DNA of 64,000 nt from an uncultured Flammeovirgaceae bacterium (GCA_937884755.1 CAKZYJ010000114.1:1-64000); one strand, 5' to 3'. Positions 1 to 9,008 are shown, numbered from the stretch's first letter. Numbers and translations: made by a program. Notes: generated by a model not told the origin, from the letters alone.

Positions 1-2054
1 ATAAAGTCTGGGGTAGGCACGTTCTCACTAACATCAACTGCGCCTAGCAGCACTCCACTATTTTGAATATTATTCACTTGAGCGTAGTAGTGAGGCTGGG
101 CTGAGAAGATACCACCTCCCAATTTGATAAAGTCGCGCTCGTTACCCCCTACGTTCCAGGTAGCTTGAAAGCGGGGCTGAATATTGTTCCAGTCGGATGG
201 TTTGCGGTCGGTACGGATACCCAGGTCTTCATCTAACACTGGATTGTAATCAGCACCGTCGAGAATCGCGGTAGCATCGTAACGCACTCCAAACATGGTA
301 CTAATGTTAGGGGTTGGGTTGAAATCAACTTGCGCAAATAGGGATAAATCCAGTACGGTTTGTTTTACAATCGGTAGTCCCTGAAGCGGTACCTCCCGGG
401 CGTAGCGCGATGGATTTTGGTTTTCAAAGTCCTCTAAGCTGTTGAAAAAGAAGCGACCGTTCTGTTCGTTAGAAAGCAAAGTTTCCAGGTACGTAATCAT
501 ATTGTCGGTACCGAAAGTGAAGTTCAGCTTTCCGGTTTGTAGGTAAGCAGTGTTTACTAATTGGAACTGTCGCTCTAGGTTGGTTTCAGGAGTGAAACGC
601 TGTCCACCAATCTGTACGTCTACGGTGTTGGTAGCGTCGGGATTATCAGCAGTAGGGAATGCTGACTCAACCTCTACAATCGCTCGGGGAATGTTAGAGA
701 AAGGTAGCTGCGAATTAGGTGCGAAGGCTCGTTCGGCCCGCTGATACTGTATTTTGAATTCGTTAGTAAAGTTAGAAGAGAAGTTAGACCGTAGCGATAA
801 TAACAAACTATTTTCTTCGGACGAAAAATTCCCAACTGATTCGGCTAGCTCAATATCGGAATTATCAAATACGCTCAGCGGCCGATCCCAATCGGAATAA
901 TTGTTACGCAGAGTAAGCTGATGGCGGTCGTTAAGTTGCCAGTCAATGCGAGTAAATAGCGTATTCGCCACTGTTTCCCGCCCGAATTCACCTACCTGTT
1001 GCTCATCGCTAACTCCGTATACCCGGCGAGCCACATCTATAAAACGCTGCAAAGTATCACGGCGGATACCTAAGTCTTGTTCATCTCTTTCGTTGTCAAT
1101 ATCTGCAATAAATACAGGTTCACCGGCATCTTGACGGTCGTAGGCTACGAAAAAGTGCATTTTATCCCGGATAATCGGGCCGCCCAGGCTAAAACCCCAC
1201 TGGTAATTATAGAAATCCTGTTCACGTGCGTCACCCTCAATATCTAAATCACTGATTAGAGCATCATTACGATGATATACGAAAGCAGTACCCTTAAATT
1301 CATTCGTTCCTGATTTGGTAACAGCGTTCAGTGCCCCACCTGCTTGTCGTCCCTGGGTTACGTCGTACACGTTTGTAGCTACTTCAAATTCTCGGATGGC
1401 CTCCAGAGAGATAGTGTAGGGGCCCCGGCCAATCTCTCCGGCAGTAAGCTGATTTCGGGCGTTTACCCCGTCTACAGTAATATTGGTGGAAGTACGTCGC
1501 TGCCCGCCCAGATTGATAGAACCACCTCCTTGCAATGGCGATAAGCTGGTCAAGTTGGTGAAATTACGACCCTCGTTCGGTAGTTTCTTAATTTGGGTAG
1601 CTCGAATACTGGTAGCATTACCTTCTCGCTGCATCCGAGATCGTAATGACTGATCACTAATGACGATCTCTTCCAATTCCTCAGCCGCTTCCCGTAAGAA
1701 GAAATTAATTTTTAGTTGGTCGCCCTGGTTAATTTCGTAGCCGGTCTTACGGGTATCTCCGTAGCCTACGAAGGATGAAGTAACGGTGTAGGGGCCGCCT
1801 AGTGGCAACTGCTGTATCTGATACTCTCCTTTTACATTGGACACTGTACCAGTACTGAAACCAGTAGAAGTATTCTGGATCAGAATAGTAGCTCCCGGAA
1901 GCGGGTCGCCATTTTCATCATTTACTGTTCCAACAATAGAAGCATTGGTTGATTGTGCTTGGGCAAAGCCTCCTGAGAAAAGTGCCAGAAACAGAATAAA
2001 AATGCTTGGTTTGACAAAACCTAATTTCGCGTATACGGTAAAATAGTGCTTCAT
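1..2054 (-). CDS. TonB-dependent receptor, Oar-like, with carboxypeptidase-regulatory-like domain (3' end missing)
   Basis: An outer-membrane receptor/transporter that would take up a large substrate with TonB energy; the substrate is unknown. The reading frame is open from ATG at 2054 to the window edge (about 684 codons seen), so the C-terminal barrel is missing. The start codes for a signal peptide ending in GGFAQAQS. A CarboxypepD_reg-like beta domain follows (VGTVNDENGDPLPGATI, about residues 40-120), then a plug domain with LPNEGRNFTNL, NITVDGVNARN and GGALNAVTKSGTNEFKG, as in the Oar/TonB receptor group of Bacteroidota. The barrel then begins (FFVAYDRQD). A -7-like TACTTTTG lies 33-40 bases upstream. 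No SusD partner is visible on this side. The family call is firm; ligand and length are unknown. Confidence 0.88.
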   Translation of the reverse strand, partial: MKHYFTVYAKLGFVKPSIFILFLALFSGGFAQAQSTNASIVGTVNDENGDPLPGATILIQNTSTGFSTGTVSNVKGEYQIQQLPLGGPYTVTSSFVGYGDTRKTGYEINQGDQLKINFFLREAAEELEEIVISDQSLRSRMQREGNATSIRATQIKKLPNEGRNFTNLTSLSPLQGGGSINLGGQRRTSTNITVDGVNARNQLTAGEIGRGPYTISLEAIREFEVATNVYDVTQGRQAGGALNAVTKSGTNEFKGTAFVYHRNDALISDLDIEGDAREQDFYNYQWGFSLGGPIIRDKMHFFVAYDRQDAGEPVFIADIDNERDEQDLGIRRDTLQRFIDVARRVYGVSDEQQVGEFGRETVANTLFTRIDWQLNDRHQLTLRNNYSDWDRPLSVFDNSDIELAESVGNFSSEENSLLLSLRSNFSSNFTNEFKIQYQRAERAFAPNSQLPFSNIPRAIVEVESAFPTADNPDATNTVDVQIGGQRFTPETNLERQFQLVNTAYLQTGKLNFTFGTDNMITYLETLLSNEQNGRFFFNSLEDFENQNPSRYAREVPLQGLPIVKQTVLDLSLFAQVDFNPTPNISTMFGVRYDATAILDGADYNPVLDEDLGIRTDRKPSDWNNIQPRFQATWNVGGNERDFIKLGGGIFSAQPHYYAQVNNIQNSGVLLGAVDVSENVPTPDF

Positions 2055-2086
2055 TAGTAAAAAAGTTAGGGTGAATGGTAAAAGCA

Positions 2087-2094
2087 CAAAAGTA
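2087..2094 (-). promoter_or_regulatory. Candidate -7 element for the TonB receptor gene
   Basis: On the minus strand this reads TACTTTTG, matching the Bacteroidota -7 consensus TAnnTTTG. It would give a leader of about 28 nt. No TTG is found 19 bp upstream, so only half of the promoter is supported. Confidence 0.35.
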
Positions 2095-2154
2095 CCAGGC
2101 CACCCCAGCGCAGCGATGTTAAAAATTAACAGTTAAGAAAGTTTAACGTAGAGT

Positions 2155-2781
2155 TCACGCAGCCTTAACATGGCTGGGAGTAGGTTTCTTAAGAAGCCTT
2201 TTAGTGATATGGGCTACCGTTTGGCGAGTGAGACCGGTGAGGTCGGCAATATCCTTTTGAGTAAGCAGTTCACTGATGGGAATCAGCTTTTTTTCTTTAA
2301 TTGGTACTTTCTGACTGTACTGCCGGATTAACTGGCGCACTCGTTCTTCGGGACTTAGCGAGGCGTTAGCGAACAGTTTGGATTCGGCCCGGCACCAGCG
2401 CCGTACCATCACCTCATGGAAGCGGTCGGCTACATCCTCATCGCGGCGAATAATTTCTTTAACGAGTAGCGTGGGGTAGGAGTAAACTTCAGTGGTAGTC
2501 AGGGTTTTGGCAAACTCACTAAAAATATTATTGGGCAGATACTGAAGATTACCGAAAAACTCGCCTGGACATACAATATCGTAGGTTACCTCAGCTCCCT
2601 GCGGCGAGTAGCTGCCCAGCTTCACTGCCCCCCGGTCGAGAATAAATAAGGTGTCCAGGCGGTCGGTAGGAAGGTACACCAGGTTGCCCCGGCTAAAGAT
2701 TAATTTTTTGCCGTATTTCTGGTACTCTTCTTTACTCATGTGCTCTCTCAATAGCAGCTCACTTAATAGTAACCTTTCCAT
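2155..2781 (-). CDS. Crp/Fnr family transcriptional regulator
   Basis: A 208-residue cytoplasmic regulator with the usual two-part build. The N-terminal cyclic-nucleotide-binding-like beta barrel holds FSRGNLVYLPTDRL, FILDRGAVKLGSYSPQGAEVTY and GEFFG. The C-terminal winged helix (about residues 150-200) holds LTQKDIADLTGLTRQTVAHITKRL, whose last part is the recognition helix. The cysteines seen (IVCPGEF, RWCRAES) do not form an FNR-type iron-sulfur motif. The effector is unknown. It is divergent from the DUF1684 gene at 2872, with about 90 bp between them, so it may regulate that gene or itself. It is unrelated in detail to the second Crp/Fnr protein at 61584. Confidence 0.9.
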   Translation of the reverse strand: MERLLLSELLLREHMSKEEYQKYGKKLIFSRGNLVYLPTDRLDTLFILDRGAVKLGSYSPQGAEVTYDIVCPGEFFGNLQYLPNNIFSEFAKTLTTTEVYSYPTLLVKEIIRRDEDVADRFHEVMVRRWCRAESKLFANASLSPEERVRQLIRQYSQKVPIKEKKLIPISELLTQKDIADLTGLTRQTVAHITKRLLKKPTPSHVKAA

Positions 2782-2805
2782 ACAGAAGTATACTACAAAC
2801 CGAAT

Positions 2806-2813
2806 TATCTTTG
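2806..2813 (+). promoter_or_regulatory. Candidate -7 element for the DUF1684 gene
   Basis: TATCTTTG matches TAnnTTTG and lies 58 bases before the ATG at 2872, in the divergent spacer with the Crp/Fnr gene. A -33 TTG at the 19-bp distance is absent, which would suit an activator-dependent promoter but may also mean a chance match. Confidence 0.35.
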
Positions 2814-2871
2814 TAGTCTAAGGTGTTATGCTTATGTTAATTTTCGCTCATTTAAACAACAGGAGATAATA

Positions 2872-3492
2872 ATGAACAAAATTATTCTGGCCGTGGTGGG
2901 ATTAGCGGTATTAGGAATATTTGCCTACGCGTTGCAAGGGGGAGAAACGGAAGAAGATTACACGGAACGCATACTGAAAGAGCGGGAGCGTATCCGCAAT
3001 TTTTTGCGAGGATCGGAAGAGTCCCCTTTTGCACCAGATAGTATTCCGTTTAAAGAATTGAGTTATTATGAGCCTGATCCGGCTTATCAGGTAGCGGCTC
3101 GTTTAGAGCGAATTGACGACCATAAACTGCTGACCTTACCCACGTCCGACGGGGTACAGGAGAAGTATATCCGCTACGGCTACGCTGATTTTGAATTGAA
3201 TGGGCAACCGCAGCGCTTACTAGTACTCCAACCCTTTGAGCAGCAACAGCCTCCCATGCTATTCGTGGCCTTTGCCGATGCCACCAGCGGAGAGGAGACC
3301 TACGGTGGCGGACGTTACCTAAACGTAGAAATGCCCAGCCGAACCGGTCAGAAAAGTCTGAAACTGGACTTTAACCTGGCTTACAACCCGTATTGCGCCT
3401 ACAATGCTACCTTCAGCTGCCCACTACCCCCTCGCGAGAACGTACTAGACGTTCCTATTCCAGTAGGAGAGAAAAACTATGACGACAATTAA
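2872..3492 (+). CDS. DUF1684 family protein, membrane-anchored or exported
   Basis: A 206-residue protein whose function is not established. It begins with one hydrophobic segment (IILAVVGLAVLGIFAYALQ, residues 4-22), a signal anchor or signal peptide. The rest matches the DUF1684 pattern: ERERIRNFLRGSEESPF, the conserved core RYGYADFELNGQPQRLLVLQ, a LFVAFADATSGEETYGGGRY stretch, and the C-terminal LDFNLAYNPYCAYNATFSCPLPP with two cysteines, followed by the family-typical N-x-L-x-x-P-I-x-x-GEKNY tail. The length is normal for the family. It runs convergently towards the M1 peptidase, with an inverted repeat between them. The family call is confident, the role unknown. Confidence 0.85.
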   Translation: MNKIILAVVGLAVLGIFAYALQGGETEEDYTERILKERERIRNFLRGSEESPFAPDSIPFKELSYYEPDPAYQVAARLERIDDHKLLTLPTSDGVQEKYIRYGYADFELNGQPQRLLVLQPFEQQQPPMLFVAFADATSGEETYGGGRYLNVEMPSRTGQKSLKLDFNLAYNPYCAYNATFSCPLPPRENVLDVPIPVGEKNYDDN

Positions 3493-3499
3493 CAGAGAG

Positions 3500-3573
3500 C
3501 AATGTACAATGTGCAACTAAAATGTATGAAACTTCAAAACAATTGTTCATTGCTCACTGCACATTGTTAATTG
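3500..3573. repeat. Intergenic inverted repeat between convergent genes
   Basis: Arms at 3500-3515 (CAATGTACAATGTGCA) and 3558-3573 pair at 13 of 16 positions. It lies between the convergent DUF1684 and M1 peptidase stop codons. The arm shares the words AACAATGT and TGCACATTGTT with the element at 19946-19991. It could act as a bidirectional 3'-end hairpin; no T-tract follows. Confidence 0.6.
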
Positions 3574-3575
3574 AT

Positions 3576-5918
3576 TTACTCGTTTCCTACGTTTCCGTTG
3601 CCCCGGCGGCGCTGTTGTTGCATAGGGTTAGGGCCGGAGGTGCCCCGGGCGTTTTGCTTCTGCTTGAATACCTCAAAGCGAGTAGGTACATTTTGTTTAG
3701 GGAAGAAGTTATTCGTTTCGTCCGTATCTGCGGTCTCGCGGTAGGGGTCTACCACGATCTGAGTAACCCGCTTATCTTTCGCAAACACTTTGGTAACCTG
3801 TTCGGCATTGTACCGCCATACTTCAGCCGGAATACGTTCAATCTCAGTGCTGCCATCCTCAAAAGTCCAGCCTAAAATAACAGGGGTTATTAAGCCACCT
3901 ACATTACTGAGACTGATCTCGTAGAAATGCTTACCGGATTCTACTAGCTTACGCTCCTTGTCATTCAAACTAGCCATAAATGAGTTGTAGGCCTGCTGGT
4001 CGGCAGGTGAAATAGCGAAGGGATCGTAGCGATTGTAGAAATCCATTAGTGAAGGGTTGGCCTCAATAGCGGTAGTGGCTACATCCTCTTGGTTATACGT
4101 CTGGCTAATATGCTTCTCTTGCTCTTCGTAGCGCTGCTTGGCGATTGGCTTTTCTATTTCGGGATTTTTGGTGTTAATCTGGTAGTACTTCACCCCATCA
4201 ATGGCAACATCTACGTGGTCTACCGTGTAGAACCAACCTCGCCAGAACCAGTCCAGGTCGGTGCCTGAAGCATCTTCCATGGTGCGGAAAAAGTCGCCCG
4301 GTTCGGGGTGCTTAAAGGCCCAGCGTTCAGAATAGGTCTTAAAAGCATAGTCGAACAACTCGCGGCCCATCACGGTTTCGCGCAGAATATTCAGAGCAGT
4401 AGCCGGTTTGGCATAGGCATTAGGCCCAAGACTCTGAACTTGATCGGAGTTGGTCATAATCGGACTGATTTGCGACTTGTCGCCACTCATGTAGGGAACG
4501 ATCTTAAAGGCGGGCCCCCGGCGGGAAGGGTAATTACGATCCCACTCCTGCTCGGTCAGATACTGCACAAAAGTATTCAGTCCTTCGTCCATCCAGGTCC
4601 ATTGCCGTTCGTCGGAGTTCACAATCATCGGAAAGAAGTTGTGGCCCACTTCGTGAATAATTACACCAATCATTCCGTACTTGATACGCTCCGAATAAGT
4701 GCCATCCGCGGCCGGACGACCGTAGTTGAAGCAGATCATGGGATACTCCATACCGTTAGATGCTTCTACCGAAATTGCTTTCGGATACGGGTAGGGGATG
4801 GTAAATTTGGAGTAGGTTTTAAGGGTGTGAGCTACTACTTCAGTAGAGTACTGCTCCCACAGTGGGTTACCTTCTTTTGGGTAGTAAGACATCGCCATCA
4901 CGGTGCGTCCCTCAATATCTACTCCCATCGCGTCCCATATGTACTTTCGGGAGCTACCGAAGGCGAAGTCACGCACGCTATCGGCGTGGTATACCCAAGT
5001 TTTGGTGTCTTTGGCTCGCCGCTTTTCCTTCTGCTCTACTTCATTTTGAGTAACAATAATCACTGGCTTATCGGCCGTTTTAGACTGTTCCAGTAAATCA
5101 CGTTGCTCGGCAGTCAGTACTTCACCAGGGTTTTGCAGCGTACCGGTAGAAGCCACAATATGGTCAGTCGGTACGGTGATTTCTACTTCGTAATCACCGA
5201 AAGGTAGGGCAAACTCACCCCGTCCTAGGAATTGCTTATGTTGCCATCCGTTGTGATCATCGTACACGGCCATACGGGGGAACCACTGAGTGATCGTGTA
5301 CAGGTAATTGCCGTCATCAGGGAAGTATTCGTAGCCGCCTCGGCCTCCCATTAGTTTACGGTCGTTAATGTTATAGTACCAGTCTACCGAGAAAGTAATG
5401 TTTTCGCCCGGCTTTAGCGGTTGGGGAATATCCACCCGCATCATGGTGCGGTTAATCGTATAGGGAAGATCATTGCCGTTAGCGTCTTTCACCGCCTGGA
5501 TTTTATGACCACCGTCGAAGTCGTACCCCATAATGGCTTCCAGGTTGTCCACGTTCATTTTATCCGAAATACTGTTCGTACGGGTTTTGTAGGTATCTGA
5601 ATCTTCAGCTCGCATATTCTGGTCTAACTGCAACCATAGATAGTCCAGTACATCTGGAGAATTATTGTAGTAAGTGATAGTTTCCGAACCAGTTAACCGC
5701 TGGTTGTCATCGTTGATTTCGCACTTGATTTTGTAATCAGCCTGTTGTTGCCAGTACTGGTGGCCAGGAGCTCCCGATCCCGCTCGGTACACGTTAGGGG
5801 TTGGCAGTAAGGCCGGACCAAGTTGTTCAAATTTGTCGGTATGCTTTTTTTGCTGAGCCCATAGCAGGCCGGGTAAAAAGCAAAAAAACAGACAGAGTCG
5901 GAAAAAAGAGTATCTCAT
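3576..5918 (-). CDS. M1 family (gluzincin) metallopeptidase, secreted
   Basis: A large zinc aminopeptidase-like enzyme, likely periplasmic or extracellular. I chose ATG at 5918 because it starts a clean signal peptide (MRYSFFRLCLFFCFLPGLLWAQ); an ATG 36 bases upstream would add a polar tail before it. The zinc site is complete: HEVGH at residues 422-426 and the third ligand Glu at 445 in MDEGLNTF, with the canonical 18-residue spacing. The exopeptidase-type GMEYP motif comes earlier (substrate N-terminus recognition, like GAMEN). The N-terminal M1 beta domain starts near YKIKCEINDDNQRLTGSETITYYN. The C-terminal tail is rich in Gln, Arg, Gly and Asn. At about 780 residues it fits the Bacteroidota M1 group. 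Substrate unknown. Confidence 0.92.
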   Translation of the reverse strand: MRYSFFRLCLFFCFLPGLLWAQQKKHTDKFEQLGPALLPTPNVYRAGSGAPGHQYWQQQADYKIKCEINDDNQRLTGSETITYYNNSPDVLDYLWLQLDQNMRAEDSDTYKTRTNSISDKMNVDNLEAIMGYDFDGGHKIQAVKDANGNDLPYTINRTMMRVDIPQPLKPGENITFSVDWYYNINDRKLMGGRGGYEYFPDDGNYLYTITQWFPRMAVYDDHNGWQHKQFLGRGEFALPFGDYEVEITVPTDHIVASTGTLQNPGEVLTAEQRDLLEQSKTADKPVIIVTQNEVEQKEKRRAKDTKTWVYHADSVRDFAFGSSRKYIWDAMGVDIEGRTVMAMSYYPKEGNPLWEQYSTEVVAHTLKTYSKFTIPYPYPKAISVEASNGMEYPMICFNYGRPAADGTYSERIKYGMIGVIIHEVGHNFFPMIVNSDERQWTWMDEGLNTFVQYLTEQEWDRNYPSRRGPAFKIVPYMSGDKSQISPIMTNSDQVQSLGPNAYAKPATALNILRETVMGRELFDYAFKTYSERWAFKHPEPGDFFRTMEDASGTDLDWFWRGWFYTVDHVDVAIDGVKYYQINTKNPEIEKPIAKQRYEEQEKHISQTYNQEDVATTAIEANPSLMDFYNRYDPFAISPADQQAYNSFMASLNDKERKLVESGKHFYEISLSNVGGLITPVILGWTFEDGSTEIERIPAEVWRYNAEQVTKVFAKDKRVTQIVVDPYRETADTDETNNFFPKQNVPTRFEVFKQKQNARGTSGPNPMQQQRRRGNGNVGNE

Positions 5919-6347
5919 AGCAGGTAACGGTTTGAAAGCAAGCTGGCAATTCACACAAAATTATTTCTGTAGGAACAGTGCCAGAAAACAGGTTAGTGGA
6001 TTATCTGATAAATTTTGGTGTTTGATTTAAATGGCAAACAAAAATATGAATATCTATTTTATTTCGTAATAATATATCAGCAAAAGCGATCAATAATCAT
6101 CATTGCTTTGATTGATGAGATGTTTAATACTGGCATGATCACCTAAGAAACAATATAAGTGCTTCTTGGTTTGAAGAAACCTTTAACAACCTCAGAAAAT
6201 GTATTGGCGGTTCAATTACTGCGGCGGTAGTGACTGCGGAAGCCTCGCTATTGAGCCATTTAAGTAGCTTCGAAGCCCAAGTGCTGATAGGAGCAACTTT
6301 ACCGAATATTTGCATCCTACGATTAAGCAGTGCGAAGATGGTAATAA
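5919..6347. other. AT-rich non-coding stretch between two minus-strand genes
   Basis: No supported gene. It includes a minus-strand TATTTTTG (6039-6046) that fits the -7 consensus for the M1 peptidase. It also includes a minus-strand open frame covering about 6139-6347 whose peptide (LLKWLNSEASAVTTAAVIEP) I cannot place. That frame continues antiparallel to no known gene and overlaps the end of the HupE gene, so I treat it as a possible decayed remnant rather than a gene. Confidence 0.4.
6039..6046 (-). promoter_or_regulatory. Candidate -7 element for the M1 peptidase gene
   Basis: On the minus strand this reads TATTTTTG (TAnnTTTG). It lies 121 bases before the chosen start at 5918. There is no TTG at 19 bp; the nearest TTTTG is a few bases farther out. 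Weak support. Confidence 0.25.
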
Positions 6348-6929
6348 TCACCAGAATTTGGTATCCATCATCAGGGTAAGGGCAATACCAGCTACCGCCG
6401 AGGAGATAACTATTTTCCAATCGCGCCGGGCTACGTTCAGGATATTGACGAAGATAGAAGCGGCAATTAGAACAACCAGAACAATTACGATTTGCCCCAG
6501 TTCCAGTCCTAGATTAAAGCCTAGTAGCGGTACGGTAATACTTTCCTCGCGACCCAGCAGACTGCGAAGGTAATTAGAGAAGCCCATGCCGTGAATAAGT
6601 CCGAAAAACAGTGCGTAGCCGTAATTCAACTGTACCCGGTTGGGTGAACTTTGCTGACCCTTAAAAATATTACTCGTGGCTGTAATAAAGATGGTGACCG
6701 GAATAAGAAACTCTATTAACGAAGCATTTACCCGGATTAAGTCTAGGGTAGCTAAAGCCAGGGTAATAGAGTGGCCAATGGTGAAGGCGGTGATTAGAAT
6801 GAGTACTTTGCGCCAGTCGCGCAGCATATAAAGGGCACAGAGGGCCACTACAAACAGAATATGGTCGTAGCCCTGAATATCCAGAATATGCGTGAGACCC
6901 AGATTGAAATAGAGAGAAAAAGTAGACAT
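6348..6929 (-). CDS. HupE/UreJ family membrane protein
   Basis: A 193-residue integral membrane protein with about five or six hydrophobic segments. It has the family signature near the start, GLTHILDIQGYDHILFVVALC, then LILITAFTIGHSITLALATL (the conserved T-x-G-H-S), and later FGLIHGMGFSNYLRSLLG with a conserved HG pair. In this family the His and Asp residues are thought to bind or pass Ni or other divalent metals, but no hydrogenase or urease genes are seen here, so a metal role is only a guess. It is divergent from the aspartyl protease at 7197 across 267 bp of AT-rich DNA. Confidence 0.85.
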   Translation of the reverse strand: MSTFSLYFNLGLTHILDIQGYDHILFVVALCALYMLRDWRKVLILITAFTIGHSITLALATLDLIRVNASLIEFLIPVTIFITATSNIFKGQQSSPNRVQLNYGYALFFGLIHGMGFSNYLRSLLGREESITVPLLGFNLGLELGQIVIVLVVLIAASIFVNILNVARRDWKIVISSAVAGIALTLMMDTKFW

Positions 6930-7009
6930 AGCTAAAAATTAGGCAGTAAAGAAATGAAAAAAAACTTTCTTTTGTTTTTTAATAGTAGCAATATTATTTG
7001 TCTTACCCA

Positions 7010-7029
7010 TTTGCTATTATTATAGCAAA
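7010..7029. repeat. Perfect 8-bp-arm palindrome in a divergent promoter region
   Basis: TTTGCTAT, a 4-nt loop, then ATAGCAAA. It sits between the divergent HupE and aspartyl protease genes. It could be an operator or a small hairpin; the AT content makes a chance match possible. Confidence 0.35.
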
Positions 7030-7130
7030 ATAGATAGTGTAATTACTGATTACATTATAAATGCGGCGATCAATCAGCTAAATTTTAGTATATTTCTAAA
7101 CAGCTAGCAAAAACATTGACCTATCCGATC

Positions 7131-7138
7131 TAATTTTG
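7131..7138 (+). promoter_or_regulatory. Candidate -7 element for the aspartyl protease gene
   Basis: TAATTTTG fits TAnnTTTG, 58 bases upstream of the ATG at 7197. No -33 TTG is found at 19 bp (a TTG lies 12 bp upstream). Half-site support only. Confidence 0.3.
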
Positions 7139-7196
7139 CCGCTCTCCGGTTATGTTGGTCAGATTTGCAGCCTTATAAGAAGTAAAAGGAAGGTGT

Positions 7197-8450
7197 ATGA
7201 GCAACTTCGTTCGTACGGTATGTGTATCATTGGGGATTTTCTTCTTCGCATCATCCACAGTAGCCCAGGTGTTCCACCGTGGCTTTCGCATGACCAACAA
7301 GCGAGCCAAGCGGGTTACTATTCCGTTTGAACTCCAGAGCAATCTGATTATTCTTCCTGTACGCGTAAACGATGGTGAAGAATTGAAATTTATTCTGGAT
7401 ACCGGAGTGCGCACCGCTATTCTGACAAATGGCCTCTACGTAGAAGGTGTACCCCAGGTAAATGACCGGATGATCACCCTAATGGGAGCCGGTAATGAAG
7501 GAGAAGTAAGTGCTTACGTAAGCAATGGCATTTCTTTCGCATTACCCGAAGGAATAGCTGCTGATGGTAATGCTATGCTAGTACTGAAGGAGGATTATCT
7601 CCGGCTAGATAGCTATCTAGGTACCCGGGTGCATGGTATTTTAGGGTACGAAATATTTAGTCGGTTCATCGTAGAGATTGATTATCTGCATCAGGAAGTG
7701 ACGCTGCATAAGCCAGATTATTTCCGTCCCAAGCGGCGTTATACTCGTGTTCCCATTTCGGTAGAAGATACCAAGCCTTACATAGATGGAGTTAAATTAC
7801 AGATCAATGATTCTACCTCTATGAGAACGAAGTTGATGATTGATACCGGAGCTAGTCACGCTTTAATGCTGAATACGGCCAGCAGTGATTCAATTGTAGT
7901 TCCTGAACCCAACCTTTCCGGCTACTTGGGTCGGGGGCTTAGTGGAGATATTTTCGGTTATATGGCCCGGGTTTCCAAAATGGGAATTGATGACTTCGAG
8001 CTGGAAGAAGTAGTATCATCATTTCCCGAAGAAGATGCTTTTCTGCAAAATGTTCGCCGCCGTACTGGCCATCATGGCAACCTCGGAGGTTCAGCTCTCA
8101 AGCGCTTTACCGTGATCTTCGACTACGCTAACGAAACAATGTATTTGCGTAAGAACCGAAACTACCGACGGGCATTTGATTACAATATGAGTGGCATAGA
8201 GTTGATTACTGTAGGGCCGTTGCTAGAAACATTCTTAGTAAGTAAAGTAATCAAAGATTCCCCCGCTTATAAAGCCGGAATTCAGGAGGGAGATATGGTG
8301 CTTTCGGTAAATGGGCTGCGCTTTCCAGAATTGAATCTGGGTATCTTCAGCACTATGATGAGCAAAAAGCCCGGTCGGCGGGTAAAGATGAAAATCTACC
8401 GCAACGGAATCATCTTCAAGAAGCGGTTCCGCTTGGAGAGAATTCTATAA
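7197..8450 (+). CDS. Secreted retropepsin-like aspartyl protease with C-terminal PDZ domain
   Basis: A 417-residue protein with a signal peptide (VCVSLGIFFFASSTVAQ). It carries two clan AA half-sites: FILDTGVRTAIL (about residue 63) and LMIDTGASHALML (about residue 215). Each is followed by a partner strand motif, LGYEIFSRFIVEIDY and LGGSALKRFTVIFDY. A duplicated half inside one chain is the pepsin-like arrangement, here built from retropepsin-like units. A PDZ domain closes the protein (SPAYKAGIQEGDMVLSVNG, about residues 335-410). Both catalytic DTG triads are intact, so it should be active. It probably acts in the periplasm on envelope proteins. Substrate unknown. Confidence 0.88.
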   Translation: MSNFVRTVCVSLGIFFFASSTVAQVFHRGFRMTNKRAKRVTIPFELQSNLIILPVRVNDGEELKFILDTGVRTAILTNGLYVEGVPQVNDRMITLMGAGNEGEVSAYVSNGISFALPEGIAADGNAMLVLKEDYLRLDSYLGTRVHGILGYEIFSRFIVEIDYLHQEVTLHKPDYFRPKRRYTRVPISVEDTKPYIDGVKLQINDSTSMRTKLMIDTGASHALMLNTASSDSIVVPEPNLSGYLGRGLSGDIFGYMARVSKMGIDDFELEEVVSSFPEEDAFLQNVRRRTGHHGNLGGSALKRFTVIFDYANETMYLRKNRNYRRAFDYNMSGIELITVGPLLETFLVSKVIKDSPAYKAGIQEGDMVLSVNGLRFPELNLGIFSTMMSKKPGRRVKMKIYRNGIIFKKRFRLERIL

Positions 8451-8761
8451 CTCCTCTTTCCGGTTCATTCTACCCTCTAAATAAAGTACTACCATTCCTA
8501 TTTTGGGAAAAACGTCGGTGATAATCCCAAAGCGGGATAGATTGCAGAATCTGGAATTTAACATACTTCATCCAAAAAATTTTTCATGTCCTTTAGTAAG
8601 TATTTGACTTTCAATTTTTTAACAAGAAATATATTTTGTTTTCAAAGTTTTATACAGCCATTTATTCAGGTTTCTTACCTAACTGCATAGTAGTTGAAAT
8701 ATGATAGGCATAGCGGTTAACACAGAAAATAATCGTGTTACTCAATTAAAACCGAGCTATT
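8451..8761. other. AT-rich intergenic stretch without a gene
   Basis: About 310 bases after the protease stop with many A and T runs. I see no ORF with coding character, no tRNA-like fold and no clear terminator. Confidence 0.5.
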
Positions 8762-8914
8762 ATGAATACTATTCTTCTCTACTTGTTTATTGCCATAGAA
8801 GCCACTGCAGTAGCATATTTCGGAGTAGCATTAGCCCGATTCGCTTTTGCTAAGCACCAAGTGAACAAACAATATATTTACGTTAATACCCACTCAGACA
8901 TACCGTTAAAGTAG
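8762..8914 (+). CDS. Small single-span membrane protein, 50 residues
   Basis: A short ORF with an ATG start and TAG stop. It encodes MNTILLYLFIAIEATAVAYF followed by GVALARFAFAKHQ and a polar tail ending in HSDIPLK. That is one hydrophobic segment with a short basic-then-polar C-terminus, the usual shape of bacterial small membrane proteins. No homology is claimed. A strong intrinsic terminator (9009-9040) lies about 95 bases downstream with no other gene between, which suggests this region is transcribed as its own unit. Could be a chance ORF. Confidence 0.45.
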   Translation: MNTILLYLFIAIEATAVAYFGVALARFAFAKHQVNKQYIYVNTHSDIPLK

Positions 8915-8961
8915 CGAAGCTACGAATCAATAGTTAATCCATCGTGTAAATCCGGCTGGAG

Positions 8962-8983
8962 TAAACCTCGATTATGAGGTTTA
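8962..8983 (+). repeat. Hairpin upstream of the terminator
   Basis: TAAACCTC, a 6-nt loop, then GAGGTTTA: a perfect 8-bp stem in the 3' region of the small-ORF transcript. Together with the terminator it gives a two-hairpin end, as in many small RNAs. Confidence 0.4.
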
Positions 8984-9008
8984 GTTATCTGGCGAACTTT
9001 GCTGTAAA

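Noticed and set aside
1918-2103. Short minus-strand frame near the TonB receptor start
   Set aside because: It overlaps the TonB receptor's N-terminus in another frame; the receptor frame has the signal peptide and domain.
3522-3875. A 117-codon plus-strand open frame starting in the spacer
   Set aside because: It runs through the inverted repeat and then antisense to the end of the M1 peptidase; no coding character.
4308-5096. A 262-codon open frame on the plus strand
   Set aside because: It lies wholly antisense to the M1 peptidase, which has complete zinc motifs; the peptide has no domain and no start context.
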